This document shows positions 26,328-34,569 of a DNA stretch of 64,000 nt, piece by piece. This DNA comes from Comamonadaceae bacterium. GTDB lineage: Bacteria; Pseudomonadota; Gammaproteobacteria; Burkholderiales; Burkholderiaceae_C. The notes beneath the pieces were generated by a model. That model saw only the letters and a program-made list of their open reading frames with translations. It did no database searches and was not told the origin of the DNA. The translations under genes were made by a program, and so were the position numbers. The stretch spans positions 1-64,000 of the forward strand of contig CANJQN010000013.1 of NCBI GenBank assembly GCA_947476465.1, given 5' to 3'. Numbering within the stretch: position 1 is the stretch's first letter; the number at the start of each line of letters is the position of its first letter.

Positions 26328-27470
26328 TCAACCGCGAAGCACGTTGCGGGCGATGATGTTGCGCTGGATGTTCGAGGTGCCGCCCCCGGTGACCGCGCCC
26401 ATGCCCTCGCGAAAGGCGCGCGCCATGGGAAACTCCTCGGTCAGGCCATAGCCACCGAGCAGGCGCATCCCCTGCATGCCACAGTTCACCAAAGTCTCTG
26501 TGGCGTGCAGTTTGGCCATCGATGCTTCCGTCGGACAAGGGAGCCCCTGCTCGAGCATCCAGGCTGTCTTGTAGGTCAGCAGCTCGGCGCAGTCGACCTG
26601 CACACGCAGATCGGCAATGGTGTGCTGGATCGCCTGGAAGTCACCCAATGTCCGCCCAAACTGCTTGCGCTGCTTGACGTATTGGACGATCTCGTTGAGT
26701 ACCTGCTTGGCATGGCCCATTGCGCCCGCGGCGACGCACATCCGCTCTCGCTCCAAATGACCGACGATGTATTCCCAACCGCGGTTGACTTCGCCGAGAA
26801 CACTGGCCCGTGGCACGCGCACATTGTCGAAATACAGTTCATAGGTGCCCTGCATCCGTCGCGCCATGGTGGACATCTTGTGCATCCGCAGGCCCGGCGC
26901 ATCGGTCGGCACGAAGATCATCGACAAGCCGCCCTGTTTTGAGTTTGCGTCCGTACGCGCGCACAAGATGATGGAGTTGTCAGGGGCGCCGGCCTGCGTG
27001 CAGAACATTTTCTGGCCATTGATCACCCAGTTGTCGCCCTCCAACACCGCACGGCATCGCAAGGCTGCGGCGTCTGAGCCCGAGTCGGGCTCAGTCAGGC
27101 TGAACGAGAAGTTCTGTCGACCTTCTGCGACCCGCGGTAGGTAATGAGCCTTCTGTTCCGGTGAACCATGGAGGTTGATGTTGAGCACGCCCCACATCGT
27201 GATGTAGTACGCGGAAGCGATAGACGGCGAGAAACGGGCCAGCTCCTCGATCATCAGAGCCAGGTGAACCGGCCCCAGGCCTAGACCGCCATGACTCTCG
27301 GGGGTAAAGGCGCCATACCACCCCAGCCCGGCCATCTTGGACATGATGCTTGTTGGGTATCGCCCTTCCACGTCCAGCTCGCGCATGAGCGCCGGCGGAC
27401 ACTCCTTGCCGACAAAGGTCCGCACCGACTCGCGAAACATCGACTGCTCTGAAGTAAACCCTAGGTCCAT
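26328..27470 (-). CDS. Acyl-CoA dehydrogenase (paralog 1)
   Basis: 380-residue FAD-dependent acyl-CoA dehydrogenase. The N-terminal helical domain starts MDLGFTSEQSMFRESVRTFV, the middle holds FSFSLTEPDSGSDAAALR (FAD/substrate region), and the C-terminal domain ends GGYGLTEEFPMARAFREGMGAVTGGGTSNIQRNIIARN. The Glu normally found as YEGT is Gly (GGGT); LERERM at the isovaleryl-CoA-dehydrogenase-type helix could provide the base instead. It is a close paralog of the protein at 31212. First gene of the minus-strand operon, divergent from the GntR gene. Confidence 0.9.
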   Translation of the reverse strand: MDLGFTSEQSMFRESVRTFVGKECPPALMRELDVEGRYPTSIMSKMAGLGWYGAFTPESHGGLGLGPVHLALMIEELARFSPSIASAYYITMWGVLNINLHGSPEQKAHYLPRVAEGRQNFSFSLTEPDSGSDAAALRCRAVLEGDNWVINGQKMFCTQAGAPDNSIILCARTDANSKQGGLSMIFVPTDAPGLRMHKMSTMARRMQGTYELYFDNVRVPRASVLGEVNRGWEYIVGHLERERMCVAAGAMGHAKQVLNEIVQYVKQRKQFGRTLGDFQAIQHTIADLRVQVDCAELLTYKTAWMLEQGLPCPTEASMAKLHATETLVNCGMQGMRLLGGYGLTEEFPMARAFREGMGAVTGGGTSNIQRNIIARNVLRG

Positions 27471-27493
27471 CTTTTACACTCAATTTTTCAGGT

Positions 27494-27506
27494 TGTCATG
27501 ATGACA
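27494..27506. promoter_or_regulatory. Candidate GntR operator (13-bp palindrome)
   Basis: TGTCAT-G-ATGACA, a perfect palindrome in the 110-bp divergent region between the acyl-CoA dehydrogenase and the GntR gene. Inferred from symmetry and position. Confidence 0.5.
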
Positions 27507-27524
27507 TGATAAAGCGCACGCGTC

Positions 27525-27533
27525 GTATCATAC
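27525..27533. promoter_or_regulatory. Candidate GntR operator (GTAT-C-ATAC)
   Basis: GTATCATAC is a perfect short palindrome resembling HutC/GntR operators (GT-N-TA-N-AC type), 48 bp before the GntR start. It may serve both divergent transcripts. Confidence 0.45.
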
Positions 27534-27580
27534 AAGGCGTGTTAACTGCCTGCGAAGTCCGCAGGGCTTGAGGATCAGAG

Positions 27581-28318
27581 ATGCAACTCGGCGGACCACT
27601 GCCGCTCTACTACCAGCTGACTCAGCACGTGCTGCAGCGAATTCGCAATGCGGAATTTCCTGTAGGCTCAGCACTGCCGACCGAGGAGCAGTTATGCACC
27701 GAGTACGGCGTTAGCCGATCCACTGTCCGGCAGGCAATGACTGACCTGCTTTCCAGAGGGGTCATCGTCCGCCGTCGCGGCCTGGGAACATTCGTTGCCG
27801 AATCGGGTGATTTGCAGAAGGTCGTGCGCCTCGTGAGTTCCGTGCACGAAGCCCTGCAGTACATCCGCGGCCTTGAGTACCGTGATTCGATCCATCAGGA
27901 AATCACCGCGCCACCTGATATCGCAAAGTGGCTGCGTATTGAGGCCGGATCGCAAATTGTCTTGCAGTGCGGAGTTGGGTGCATCGAAGGCGAGCCAATT
28001 TCCAATGTCAAGTTTTTTTATCCGATTGATATCGGCAGAAAGATGGACAGCGAGGTTCTGCAGGATCGTGCGCTCGTGTTGGCTACGCTTGAAACCCGAC
28101 TCGGACAGCGCGTGACACGCGCCGAAAAGCTCATCGAAGCCGATGTCGCAGACCCGCAGTGTGCGGCGGCACTCGGCATCGCGGTATCCCGTCCACTGCT
28201 GCGAAGCACGCGTGTGTTCTCGTTGGCCGATGCGAGACCTGTGATGGCCGTCATCGCCCACTATCACCCCGACCGGTACAAGCTCCACGTAGAACTCATT
28301 GAACAGACTCCACGCTGA
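27581..28318 (+). CDS. GntR-family (HutC subfamily) regulator with UTRA domain
   Basis: 245-residue regulator. The N-terminal GntR winged helix spans LPLYYQLTQHVLQRIRNAEFPVGSALPTEEQLCTEYGVSRSTVRQAMTDLLSRGVIVRRRGLGTFV. A UTRA effector domain follows (about 90-240), ending with HYHPDRYKLHVEL, typical of HutC-type proteins that sense small metabolites. It is divergent from the acyl-CoA dehydrogenase operon and convergent with the MaoC gene; the two palindromes in the intergenic region suggest control of the flanking operon and of itself. Confidence 0.9.
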   Translation: MQLGGPLPLYYQLTQHVLQRIRNAEFPVGSALPTEEQLCTEYGVSRSTVRQAMTDLLSRGVIVRRRGLGTFVAESGDLQKVVRLVSSVHEALQYIRGLEYRDSIHQEITAPPDIAKWLRIEAGSQIVLQCGVGCIEGEPISNVKFFYPIDIGRKMDSEVLQDRALVLATLETRLGQRVTRAEKLIEADVADPQCAAALGIAVSRPLLRSTRVFSLADARPVMAVIAHYHPDRYKLHVELIEQTPR

Positions 28319-28327
28319 AGCTCCGCC

Positions 28328-28774
28328 TCAGACCGGTTTTCGCTTCGCAAGGACCGTGATCTCACCCACAGCGCAGGTTTCGCTGCGCTGGTTCTTGACT
28401 GTGTAATCCCTCTTGACGATGCCCGCCTGCGGATTGCTTCTTGACGGACGCAGCTCCGTTACCGTGCAGACCACATGAATGGTGTCGCCAATTTTCACGG
28501 GGTTCTGAAATTTCCAGGCCATTCCAAGGTTCGCTAGAACAGTGCCGTCCGTGATGTGCAGGCGATAGCTCAAGCCCGACGCAAGCGCGGCGACCAAGAA
28601 CCCGTGCGCGATGCGCTCGCCGAATTGCGTGCCACGGCAGTACTCGGCGTCCGTGTGCAGGGGGTGCATGTCACCTGTCATGCCAGCGAAATTGATCAGG
28701 TCGTATTCGGAGACCGTACGCGACGGCGACGTCCAAGACTGGCCAACCTGAAACTCTTCATAAAACAGACCCAT
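28328..28774 (-). CDS. MaoC-family hotdog dehydratase
   Basis: 148-residue single-hotdog protein. The hydratase-2 motif appears as FAGMTGDMHPLHTDAEYCRGTQFGERIAHGFLVAAL, with the catalytic Asp and His (D-x4-H) in GDMHPLH. MaoC-like enzymes hydrate enoyl-CoA thioesters, fitting the step after the neighbouring acyl-CoA dehydrogenases. It is encoded convergently with the GntR regulator (9 nt apart) and divergently from the Bug-ADH-ACAD operon starting at 28942. Confidence 0.87.
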   Translation of the reverse strand: MGLFYEEFQVGQSWTSPSRTVSEYDLINFAGMTGDMHPLHTDAEYCRGTQFGERIAHGFLVAALASGLSYRLHITDGTVLANLGMAWKFQNPVKIGDTIHVVCTVTELRPSRSNPQAGIVKRDYTVKNQRSETCAVGEITVLAKRKPV

Positions 28775-28941
28775 TGGAGACCTTTCAGTTGAGGGCGCCG
28801 GTCAAGCCGACGCGAACTTGCCTTCGCGCCCTTGTCATGGTAGTTTAATGGTCTGACCGACTCAATATTGTTCGCGGTCGTTCAAGGCAAATCCATCGGT
28901 TCACCACCGCCTTTTCAATTCCGCACGTCTGGAGAGAAGCC

Positions 28942-29913
28942 ATGCGTACTCGTCATCTTTTCCTTGTCGCCGCCGTCTCACTCGGTCTTGTCTCCGCCGC
29001 GGCGGCGCAAGACAATTTCCCTTCCCGCGCAATCCGCATCGTGATCCCCTTCACGGCGGGCACGGGCTCGGACACCATCGCACGGGCGATGGCGCCCCAC
29101 TTGTCACAGGCACTGGGCGTGCCCGTGACCGTGGACAACCGCGAAGGCGCCAGCGGGATGATCGGCACACAGTACGTGGCCAAGTCGCCGCCGGATGGCT
29201 ACACCGTCACGCTGGCCGCCACCAACATGGTCACCACCAGCTTCGTCACAGAACCACCGCCCTACAGTCCCACCAAAGACTTTGTCACGTTGGGACAGAT
29301 AGCGACGATTCCAATGGTGTTCATGGCCTCTCCGACGGGGCCTTACCAAGGCTGGATGGACGTGGTGAACGCAGCCAAGGCCAATCCCGGCAAGTTGAAC
29401 TACGCCACCAGCGGCAAGATGGGCACTTCTCACCTTTTCACGGAAGAAGTGATGAAGTCCTTCGGCTTCAAGGCCAAGGACGTGCACTACAAGAATGCCG
29501 GGCAGGCGGTCATCGACACCTCGCAAGGGCAGCCGGACTTCTTGTTGTCGAATATTCCAATCGCTTCAGGCATGCTTCAGTCGGGGAAGATTCGCGCGAT
29601 CGCAGTCGGCTCCACCAAGCGTCTGGCGTCCATGCCCACCGTGCCAACTTTGGCGGAACTGATGGGCAATCCCAACTACAGCATCGTGCTCTGGTACGGC
29701 TGGTTCGCGCCGGCAGGAACGCCCCCCGCCGTCCAGGCAAAGCTGTATGACGCCATTCAGAAGGCGATGGCGGCTCCCGATGTGAGGGCGAGGATTGCCA
29801 TGAACGGTGGCGAGGTCGACATCAAGTCGCCGGAGTACCTCGCCAAGGTCGTCGCTGCGGACACCGAAAAATACGGCAAGCTGATCAGCGAACTCGGCCT
29901 GAACAAGCCTTGA
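28942..29913 (+). CDS. Bug/TctC-family solute-binding protein 3
   Basis: 323-residue Bug protein with a Sec-type signal peptide (LFLVAAVSLGLVSAAAAQD). Landmarks are FPSRAIRIVIPFTAGTGSDTI, DNREGASGMIG and KSPPDGYTV. It probably binds a carboxylate substrate of the flanking acyl-CoA pathway. First gene of a three-gene plus-strand operon with the iron-ADH-like and second acyl-CoA dehydrogenase genes. Confidence 0.9.
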   Translation: MRTRHLFLVAAVSLGLVSAAAAQDNFPSRAIRIVIPFTAGTGSDTIARAMAPHLSQALGVPVTVDNREGASGMIGTQYVAKSPPDGYTVTLAATNMVTTSFVTEPPPYSPTKDFVTLGQIATIPMVFMASPTGPYQGWMDVVNAAKANPGKLNYATSGKMGTSHLFTEEVMKSFGFKAKDVHYKNAGQAVIDTSQGQPDFLLSNIPIASGMLQSGKIRAIAVGSTKRLASMPTVPTLAELMGNPNYSIVLWYGWFAPAGTPPAVQAKLYDAIQKAMAAPDVRARIAMNGGEVDIKSPEYLAKVVAADTEKYGKLISELGLNKP

Positions 29914-29944
29914 CGCCGTCGCGGGGCACCCAGGGCGCGACCGC

Positions 29945-31168
29945 TTGCATGACGTGACGCACGAAACGAACTTTCGAATCGTCAGTTATCCGCACCGGGT
30001 TTACAGCGGCAAGGATGCACTGAACAGTCTGCCTGCCGAGCTTGATCGGCACGGGTGCCGTCGCGCGTTTGTCATCTGCGGCCGCTCGATCAGCCGACAC
30101 GGACAAACGATGAACCGGCTGCGATCCCTGCTCGGCGACAAGCTCGTGGGTGTGTTCGACGCCATGGGAAAAGATACGCCGCTGCCCGACTGCATCACTG
30201 CGCGCGATCAAGCGAGGAACTCTGGCGCCGACATGCTGATTGGGTTGGGTGCCGGTAGCGTGATCCAGGCCGTGCGGGTGGTCGCCATCCTGCTGGCCGA
30301 AGTGGGGCCACCGGAAGAACTGATGACCCAGTATCCAGTCGATGGCGGCGCTGCGCTAAGTCCGCGTCTGAACGCGCCCAAACTGCCGATCATCAATATC
30401 CTCACGGCGGGAACCGCGGCGCAAAACCGTGGAGGTGCGCCAGCGAAGGTCGAGGGGTTGGATCGGCGAATGGAGTTCTTCGATCCCAAGACGCGTCCCG
30501 TCGCACTTTATTGGGACGAGGACGTGCTCGCTACCGCGCCGCAGGCGATGATGCGCGCGACCGCCGGTTATGTCTTCTGGCGCGCCGCGATGAACATGGG
30601 CTACATCAGCGCGAGCCACATGGTCGACGCAAACCGGCAAGAGGCTTTCGCCTTGGCGCACCAAGTTGTCGGCCAGGTCGGTCAGAGCGACGCGGACACG
30701 CAGGCCCGGGTCAACCTGTGTGTAGCAACCTATTTGCAGAACCTGGAAATCGATCTTGGCGGCGCGTGGGTCCATCATTGGGTGGAGCGAACGGTCTATG
30801 CGGTCGCGGCGGCGATCTTCAACCTGTTCCCACACGTCTCGCAGGGTGCTGCGCACAGTGCGCTGACCCCGACGTTCATGCGCCGCTTCGGTCCGCGCGA
30901 TCCCCTCGAGATGCGGCAGATCGCGCGAGCACTTGGCACATGGGTTGAGGATCGGCCACTGCAAGAAGCCGCCGAGGCGGCGGCGGCGGGTATTGAGCGA
31001 GTGTTCGCTGGCCTTGCCTTGCCGACCCGCCTTCGCGATTTAGAGATCCCACGCGGTGAGTTCGACCGAATTCTCGCCAACTCAATGCAGAACTACAACG
31101 CAGATCCCAGGCAGGAGTTCCGGCAGGAAAAGGCATTTTTCGGCCAGGTTCTTGCCCAGGCGTGGTGA
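29945..31168 (+). CDS. Iron-containing alcohol dehydrogenase-like protein, degenerate metal site
   Basis: 407-residue protein with the dehydroquinate-synthase/Fe-ADH fold (maleylacetate-reductase-like N-terminus: RVYSGKDALNSLPAELDRHG). Several family-defining segments are altered. The cofactor motif GGGS-x-D reads GLGAGSVIQAVRV; the GTGSE loop reads AGTAAQNRG; the region with the first Asp/His ligands reads RATAGYVFWRAAM; and the His-rich segment reads SQGAAHSALTP. Binding of a divalent metal by the usual four ligands is therefore doubtful. The start is TTG 29945 or GTG 29954. It sits between a Bug gene and an acyl-CoA dehydrogenase. Confidence 0.75.
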   Translation: MHDVTHETNFRIVSYPHRVYSGKDALNSLPAELDRHGCRRAFVICGRSISRHGQTMNRLRSLLGDKLVGVFDAMGKDTPLPDCITARDQARNSGADMLIGLGAGSVIQAVRVVAILLAEVGPPEELMTQYPVDGGAALSPRLNAPKLPIINILTAGTAAQNRGGAPAKVEGLDRRMEFFDPKTRPVALYWDEDVLATAPQAMMRATAGYVFWRAAMNMGYISASHMVDANRQEAFALAHQVVGQVGQSDADTQARVNLCVATYLQNLEIDLGGAWVHHWVERTVYAVAAAIFNLFPHVSQGAAHSALTPTFMRRFGPRDPLEMRQIARALGTWVEDRPLQEAAEAAAAGIERVFAGLALPTRLRDLEIPRGEFDRILANSMQNYNADPRQEFRQEKAFFGQVLAQAW

Positions 31169-31211
31169 TGCAAACCCCAACCCTTTTCACAAGCTATTCA
31201 CCGGAGGTACC

Positions 31212-32360
31212 TTGAATTTCGACTTCACCGACGAGCAAAAGATGCTGCGCGAATCTGTTCGAAACTTCATCGAGCGCGAGTGCAAGCCAGAACTCATGCG
31301 CAAATTCGACCTGGAGCGCATCTACCCGACCGAGATCCTCGCCAAGATGGCCCCCCTGGGCTGGTACTCCGCATTCACGCCCGTCGAACATGGCGGCCAG
31401 GGCCTCGGGCCGATGGAACTGGCCATCATGTCCGAGGAAGTGGCCCGCTTTTCTCCCAGCATCGCCACGGGTTACTACATGGCGATCTGGGGCGTGCTCA
31501 ACATCGCCAAGCACGGCAGCCCTGCCCACAAAGACTACTACCTGCCGCGCGTCAATGAGGGCAGGCAAACATTTTCCTTCAGCATGACCGAGCCCGATTC
31601 GGGCTCTGACGCCGCATCACTGCGCACACGCGCGGTTCTGGAGGGCGATGAATGGGTGATCAACGGCGAGAAAGTGTTCAGCACGCAGGCCGCGGCGCCC
31701 AACAACACCATCATCCTGTGTGCACGCACGGATACTTCGTCGACCAAGCACAAGGGCATCTCGCTGCTCTTTGTGCCGCACGACGCCAAGGGCCTGACCA
31801 TGACCCGCTTGACGACCATGTCGCGCCGCATGCTGGGCAACTACGCGCTGAGTTTCGAGAACGTGCGCGTACCCCGCGACGCGGTTCTTGGTGAGCCTGG
31901 CCAGGGATGGAGTTACATCGTCGACCACCTGGAGCGCGAGCGCATGACCGTCGCGGCCAGTTGCGTGGGGTTCGCCAAGCAAACCTTCGCTGAAATCGTG
32001 GACTACCTGAGGCAGCGCAAGCAGTTCGGGAAAGCATTGGGTGAGTTCCAGGCCATCCAGCACACGATCGCCGACCTCAAGGTAGCTTTGGACTGCGCGG
32101 AGATGCTGGTCTACAAGGTGGCGTGGATGCTCGAGCGCGGCATCCCTTGCAACACTGAAGCGGCGGAATGCAAGCTGTTTTGCACGGAGACGCAGGTCAA
32201 GATCGCATTCGAGGGGATGCGCTTGTTAGGCGGCTACGGGCTGACCGAAGACTTCGGCATGGCGCGCGCTTTTCGGGAAGGCATGGGGGCCGTCACCGGC
32301 GGCGGCACGTCCAACATCCAGAGGAACATCATCGCGCGCAATATCCTTCGCGGGAACTGA
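31212..32360 (+). CDS. Acyl-CoA dehydrogenase (paralog 2)
   Basis: 382-residue acyl-CoA dehydrogenase closely similar along its length to the one at 26328 (shared FSPSIA, TEPDSGSDAA, LERERM, RKQFGKALGEFQAIQHTIADL, GAVTGGGTSNIQRNIIARN). The start is TTG 31212, preceded by GGAGG (31203-31207) and matching the paralog's N-terminus (NFDFTDEQKMLRESVR). The YEGT glutamate is Gly, as in the paralog. Last gene of the Bug-ADH-ACAD operon. Two paralogs in one region suggest successive or stereospecific dehydrogenation steps. Confidence 0.9.
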   Translation: MNFDFTDEQKMLRESVRNFIERECKPELMRKFDLERIYPTEILAKMAPLGWYSAFTPVEHGGQGLGPMELAIMSEEVARFSPSIATGYYMAIWGVLNIAKHGSPAHKDYYLPRVNEGRQTFSFSMTEPDSGSDAASLRTRAVLEGDEWVINGEKVFSTQAAAPNNTIILCARTDTSSTKHKGISLLFVPHDAKGLTMTRLTTMSRRMLGNYALSFENVRVPRDAVLGEPGQGWSYIVDHLERERMTVAASCVGFAKQTFAEIVDYLRQRKQFGKALGEFQAIQHTIADLKVALDCAEMLVYKVAWMLERGIPCNTEAAECKLFCTETQVKIAFEGMRLLGGYGLTEDFGMARAFREGMGAVTGGGTSNIQRNIIARNILRGN

Positions 32361-32390
32361 TGGACGCCCAGGATCGCGGGTAGTCCGCGC

Positions 32391-32457
32391 GTCGGCTTGG
32401 CCGCCGCCCGAAGGCTCGGCGTCGACCTTCGGGGGGGTCGAGTGCCCGATAGCCGAC
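32391..32457. other. Nested inverted repeat between convergent genes
   Basis: Outer stem GTCGGCT (32391-32397)/AGCCGAC (32451-32457) and inner stem CCCGAAGG (32407-32414)/CCTTCGGG (32426-32433). It lies between the ends of the acyl-CoA dehydrogenase and ppiD genes and may act as a bidirectional transcription barrier. No T-tract, so a Rho-independent terminator is unproven. Confidence 0.4.
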
Positions 32458-32484
32458 CTGCGAAGGTCGCGCCTGCCGCGGTGA

Positions 32485-34401
32485 CTACGCGGCCTTGTCC
32501 ACCGCCGAGGCCGGCACCTTGATCTGGACCTTGTAGCGCTGCTTGAGCAGGTTGTAGTAGGCCAGGCTCTCGGCCGCGCCCCACCACTGGCCCACCTGCT
32601 GGCGCTCTACCAGCGCCATCTCGGCGGCCGGGGTCTCACGCGGGATCACCTTGTTCACCCGCACCACCGCGTAACCCTGCGCGCCCAGGTCGACGCCGAC
32701 GAACGCCGGCAGCTTGGCCGGATCGGCCCGCATCGCCGCTTCGATCGCCTGGCTGGGCACCTTCTGGACGTCCTCGCGCGAGATGACCATGGCTGCCGGC
32801 AAGGTGGCCGCAGCCGGGTTGGCCTTGAGGGCGGCAAGCTGCTCGGAGCCGGCCTTCTTGGCCAACTCGGCGCCACGCGTGGCACGCAGGCGCTCACGCA
32901 CCTGGTCCTTCACTTCGGACAGGGGGCGGGTGCGGGCGGGCTGGTGCTTGACCACGCGGGCCGACGCCAGCTGGTTGGGGGCTGTTTCCACGGCCTCGGT
33001 GTTGCGCTTGCGCTCGAGGCTGTCGGCGGAGAACAGTGACCCGAGCAGGCGGGCATTGCCAAGGGGTCCAGTGGCGCCTTGCGCCGGCTCGCGCGTGACG
33101 CCGGTGGCCGTGCGCACCGGCAAGCCGTACTTCTCGGCCACGCCCTTGAGGTTGTCGGCCTGCTCGTAGACGCCGTTGCTGAACCCGTCAGCGGTCTCGG
33201 CGAACTTGCGTTGACCCTGCTGCTTGCGCAGCTCGGCCTCAAGCTGAGGGCGCATTTCCTCGAAGGTGCGCTGGCGCGGCACCTTGACGTCGGTCAGGCG
33301 AATGATGTGATAGCCGAAGTCGGACTCGACCACGTCGCTGATGTCGCCCTTTTTCATGGTGAAGGCGGCGTCTTCGAAGGGTTTGACCATGGCGCCGCGG
33401 GTGAAGAAATCAAGGTCGCCGCCGCGCACCGCAGAGCCCTTGTCCTGCGAGTTCTTGCGCGCCAGGTCGGCGAAGGTTTCCGGCGCTTTCTTGACCTGGG
33501 CCAGCAGTTGCTGCGCCTTGGTCTTGGCCGCGGCGCGTTCGGCGGCGGGCGCCGAAGCCGGTGAGGCGATGAGGATGTGGCTGGCACGCCGCTCTTCCTG
33601 GCCGGTGGTCTTGGCGACGTTCTGCTCGAAGTAGGCTTTGACGTCGGCCGCGTTGATGGAGATGCCCTTGGTGACCGAGTCGAGGTCGAGCACGAGGTAC
33701 TCGATATCCACTTGCTCACGTGCTTGGAACAGCGTCGGGTTGGCCTTGTAGAAGGCGTCGATTTCTTCGTCGGTCGGTGCGACCTTGGCGGCGAACTCGG
33801 CGGCGTCGAAACGCCCCACCTGCACTTCGCGCTTTTCAAGGAAGGCGCCCAGCGCCACCTTGGCCTGGGTGGCCGACGCAAATGCGCTGTTGGCCAGACC
33901 GCCCAGCACCTGGCGCGACGACAGGTCGGCGCGCATCTGCTGCTCGAAACCTTCGGGTGTCAGGCCCTGTTGCGCCGCGAGCTGGCGATAACGCGTCATG
34001 TCGATGCGGCCGTCGGGCCCGCGCAGGGAGGCGATCACCTGGTTTTGCTGCAGCTCGCTGGCCAGGCGCTGGTCGCCGGCGGTCAGGTGAGCGTCGGCGG
34101 CGGCGGCGCGGATGACACGATCGCGGATGATACGCTCGAGCGTGGAATAGCGCGCCTCGGCGGAATCGAGCACCTTGGGATCGACGGTGGGCATGGACTG
34201 GCGCAGCTGGTCGACCTCGCGCCGGTGGGTGGCGTCCCATTCGCTCTGGAGGATGTCTTCGCCATTGACGCGGGCCACCGACGCGCCCTTGTCACCCATG
34301 CGCGTGTAGCCCTCGACGCCAAACAGCACGAAGGAGGGAACGATCAACAGGAACAACAAGAACATCAGGGTTCTGTTGTTCTTGCGGATTAAATCAAACA
34401 T
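32485..34401 (-). CDS. ppiD: Periplasmic folding chaperone/PPIase PpiD
   Basis: 638-residue inner-membrane-anchored periplasmic chaperone. It has one N-terminal TM helix (TLMFLLFLLIVPSFVLFG), a SurA-N/PpiD chaperone region (ARVNGEDILQSEWDATHRRE), a parvulin domain (about 265-365: RRASHILIASP through GDLDFFTRGAMVKPFEDAAF to FGYHIIRLTDV) and a C-terminal helical extension. It assists folding of newly exported outer-membrane proteins near SecYEG. The ATG at 34401 (MFDLIRKNNRTLMF) fits the family. It is downstream of hupB and tRNA-Val, the usual order in this group. Confidence 0.93.
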   Translation of the reverse strand: MFDLIRKNNRTLMFLLFLLIVPSFVLFGVEGYTRMGDKGASVARVNGEDILQSEWDATHRREVDQLRQSMPTVDPKVLDSAEARYSTLERIIRDRVIRAAAADAHLTAGDQRLASELQQNQVIASLRGPDGRIDMTRYRQLAAQQGLTPEGFEQQMRADLSSRQVLGGLANSAFASATQAKVALGAFLEKREVQVGRFDAAEFAAKVAPTDEEIDAFYKANPTLFQAREQVDIEYLVLDLDSVTKGISINAADVKAYFEQNVAKTTGQEERRASHILIASPASAPAAERAAAKTKAQQLLAQVKKAPETFADLARKNSQDKGSAVRGGDLDFFTRGAMVKPFEDAAFTMKKGDISDVVESDFGYHIIRLTDVKVPRQRTFEEMRPQLEAELRKQQGQRKFAETADGFSNGVYEQADNLKGVAEKYGLPVRTATGVTREPAQGATGPLGNARLLGSLFSADSLERKRNTEAVETAPNQLASARVVKHQPARTRPLSEVKDQVRERLRATRGAELAKKAGSEQLAALKANPAAATLPAAMVISREDVQKVPSQAIEAAMRADPAKLPAFVGVDLGAQGYAVVRVNKVIPRETPAAEMALVERQQVGQWWGAAESLAYYNLLKQRYKVQIKVPASAVDKAA

Positions 34402-34446
34402 GTCGACTCTCTTGGCGCCAATACGCCACAGGCTAAGCAGAAACAC

Positions 34447-34471
34447 AAAAGGCGAACGGATGTTCGCCTTT
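34447..34471 (-). terminator. Rho-independent terminator after tRNA-Val
   Basis: Perfect 10-bp stem AAAGGCGAAC/GTTCGCCTTT with a 4-nt loop, followed on the minus strand by TTTTGTGTTT. It lies between the tRNA-Val 3' end and the ppiD start. Confidence 0.75.
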
Positions 34472-34479
34472 GCTGGGGG

Positions 34480-34555
34480 TGGTGAGTGCTGACGGGTTCG
34501 AACCGCCGACCTACGCCTTGTAAGGGCGCCGCTCTACCAGCTGAGCTAAGCACCC
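34480..34555 (-). tRNA. tRNA-Val (TAC)
   Basis: 76-nt cloverleaf on the minus strand: acceptor GGGTGCT/AGCACTC (one G-U pair), D-arm TAGCTCAGCTGGTAGAGC, anticodon loop CTTACAA (TAC), T-arm CGGGTTCGAACCG read on the plus strand, CCA encoded. It sits 14 nt past hupB and is probably co-transcribed with it. Confidence 0.95.
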
Positions 34556-34569
34556 CCGCAAGCTCAGTC

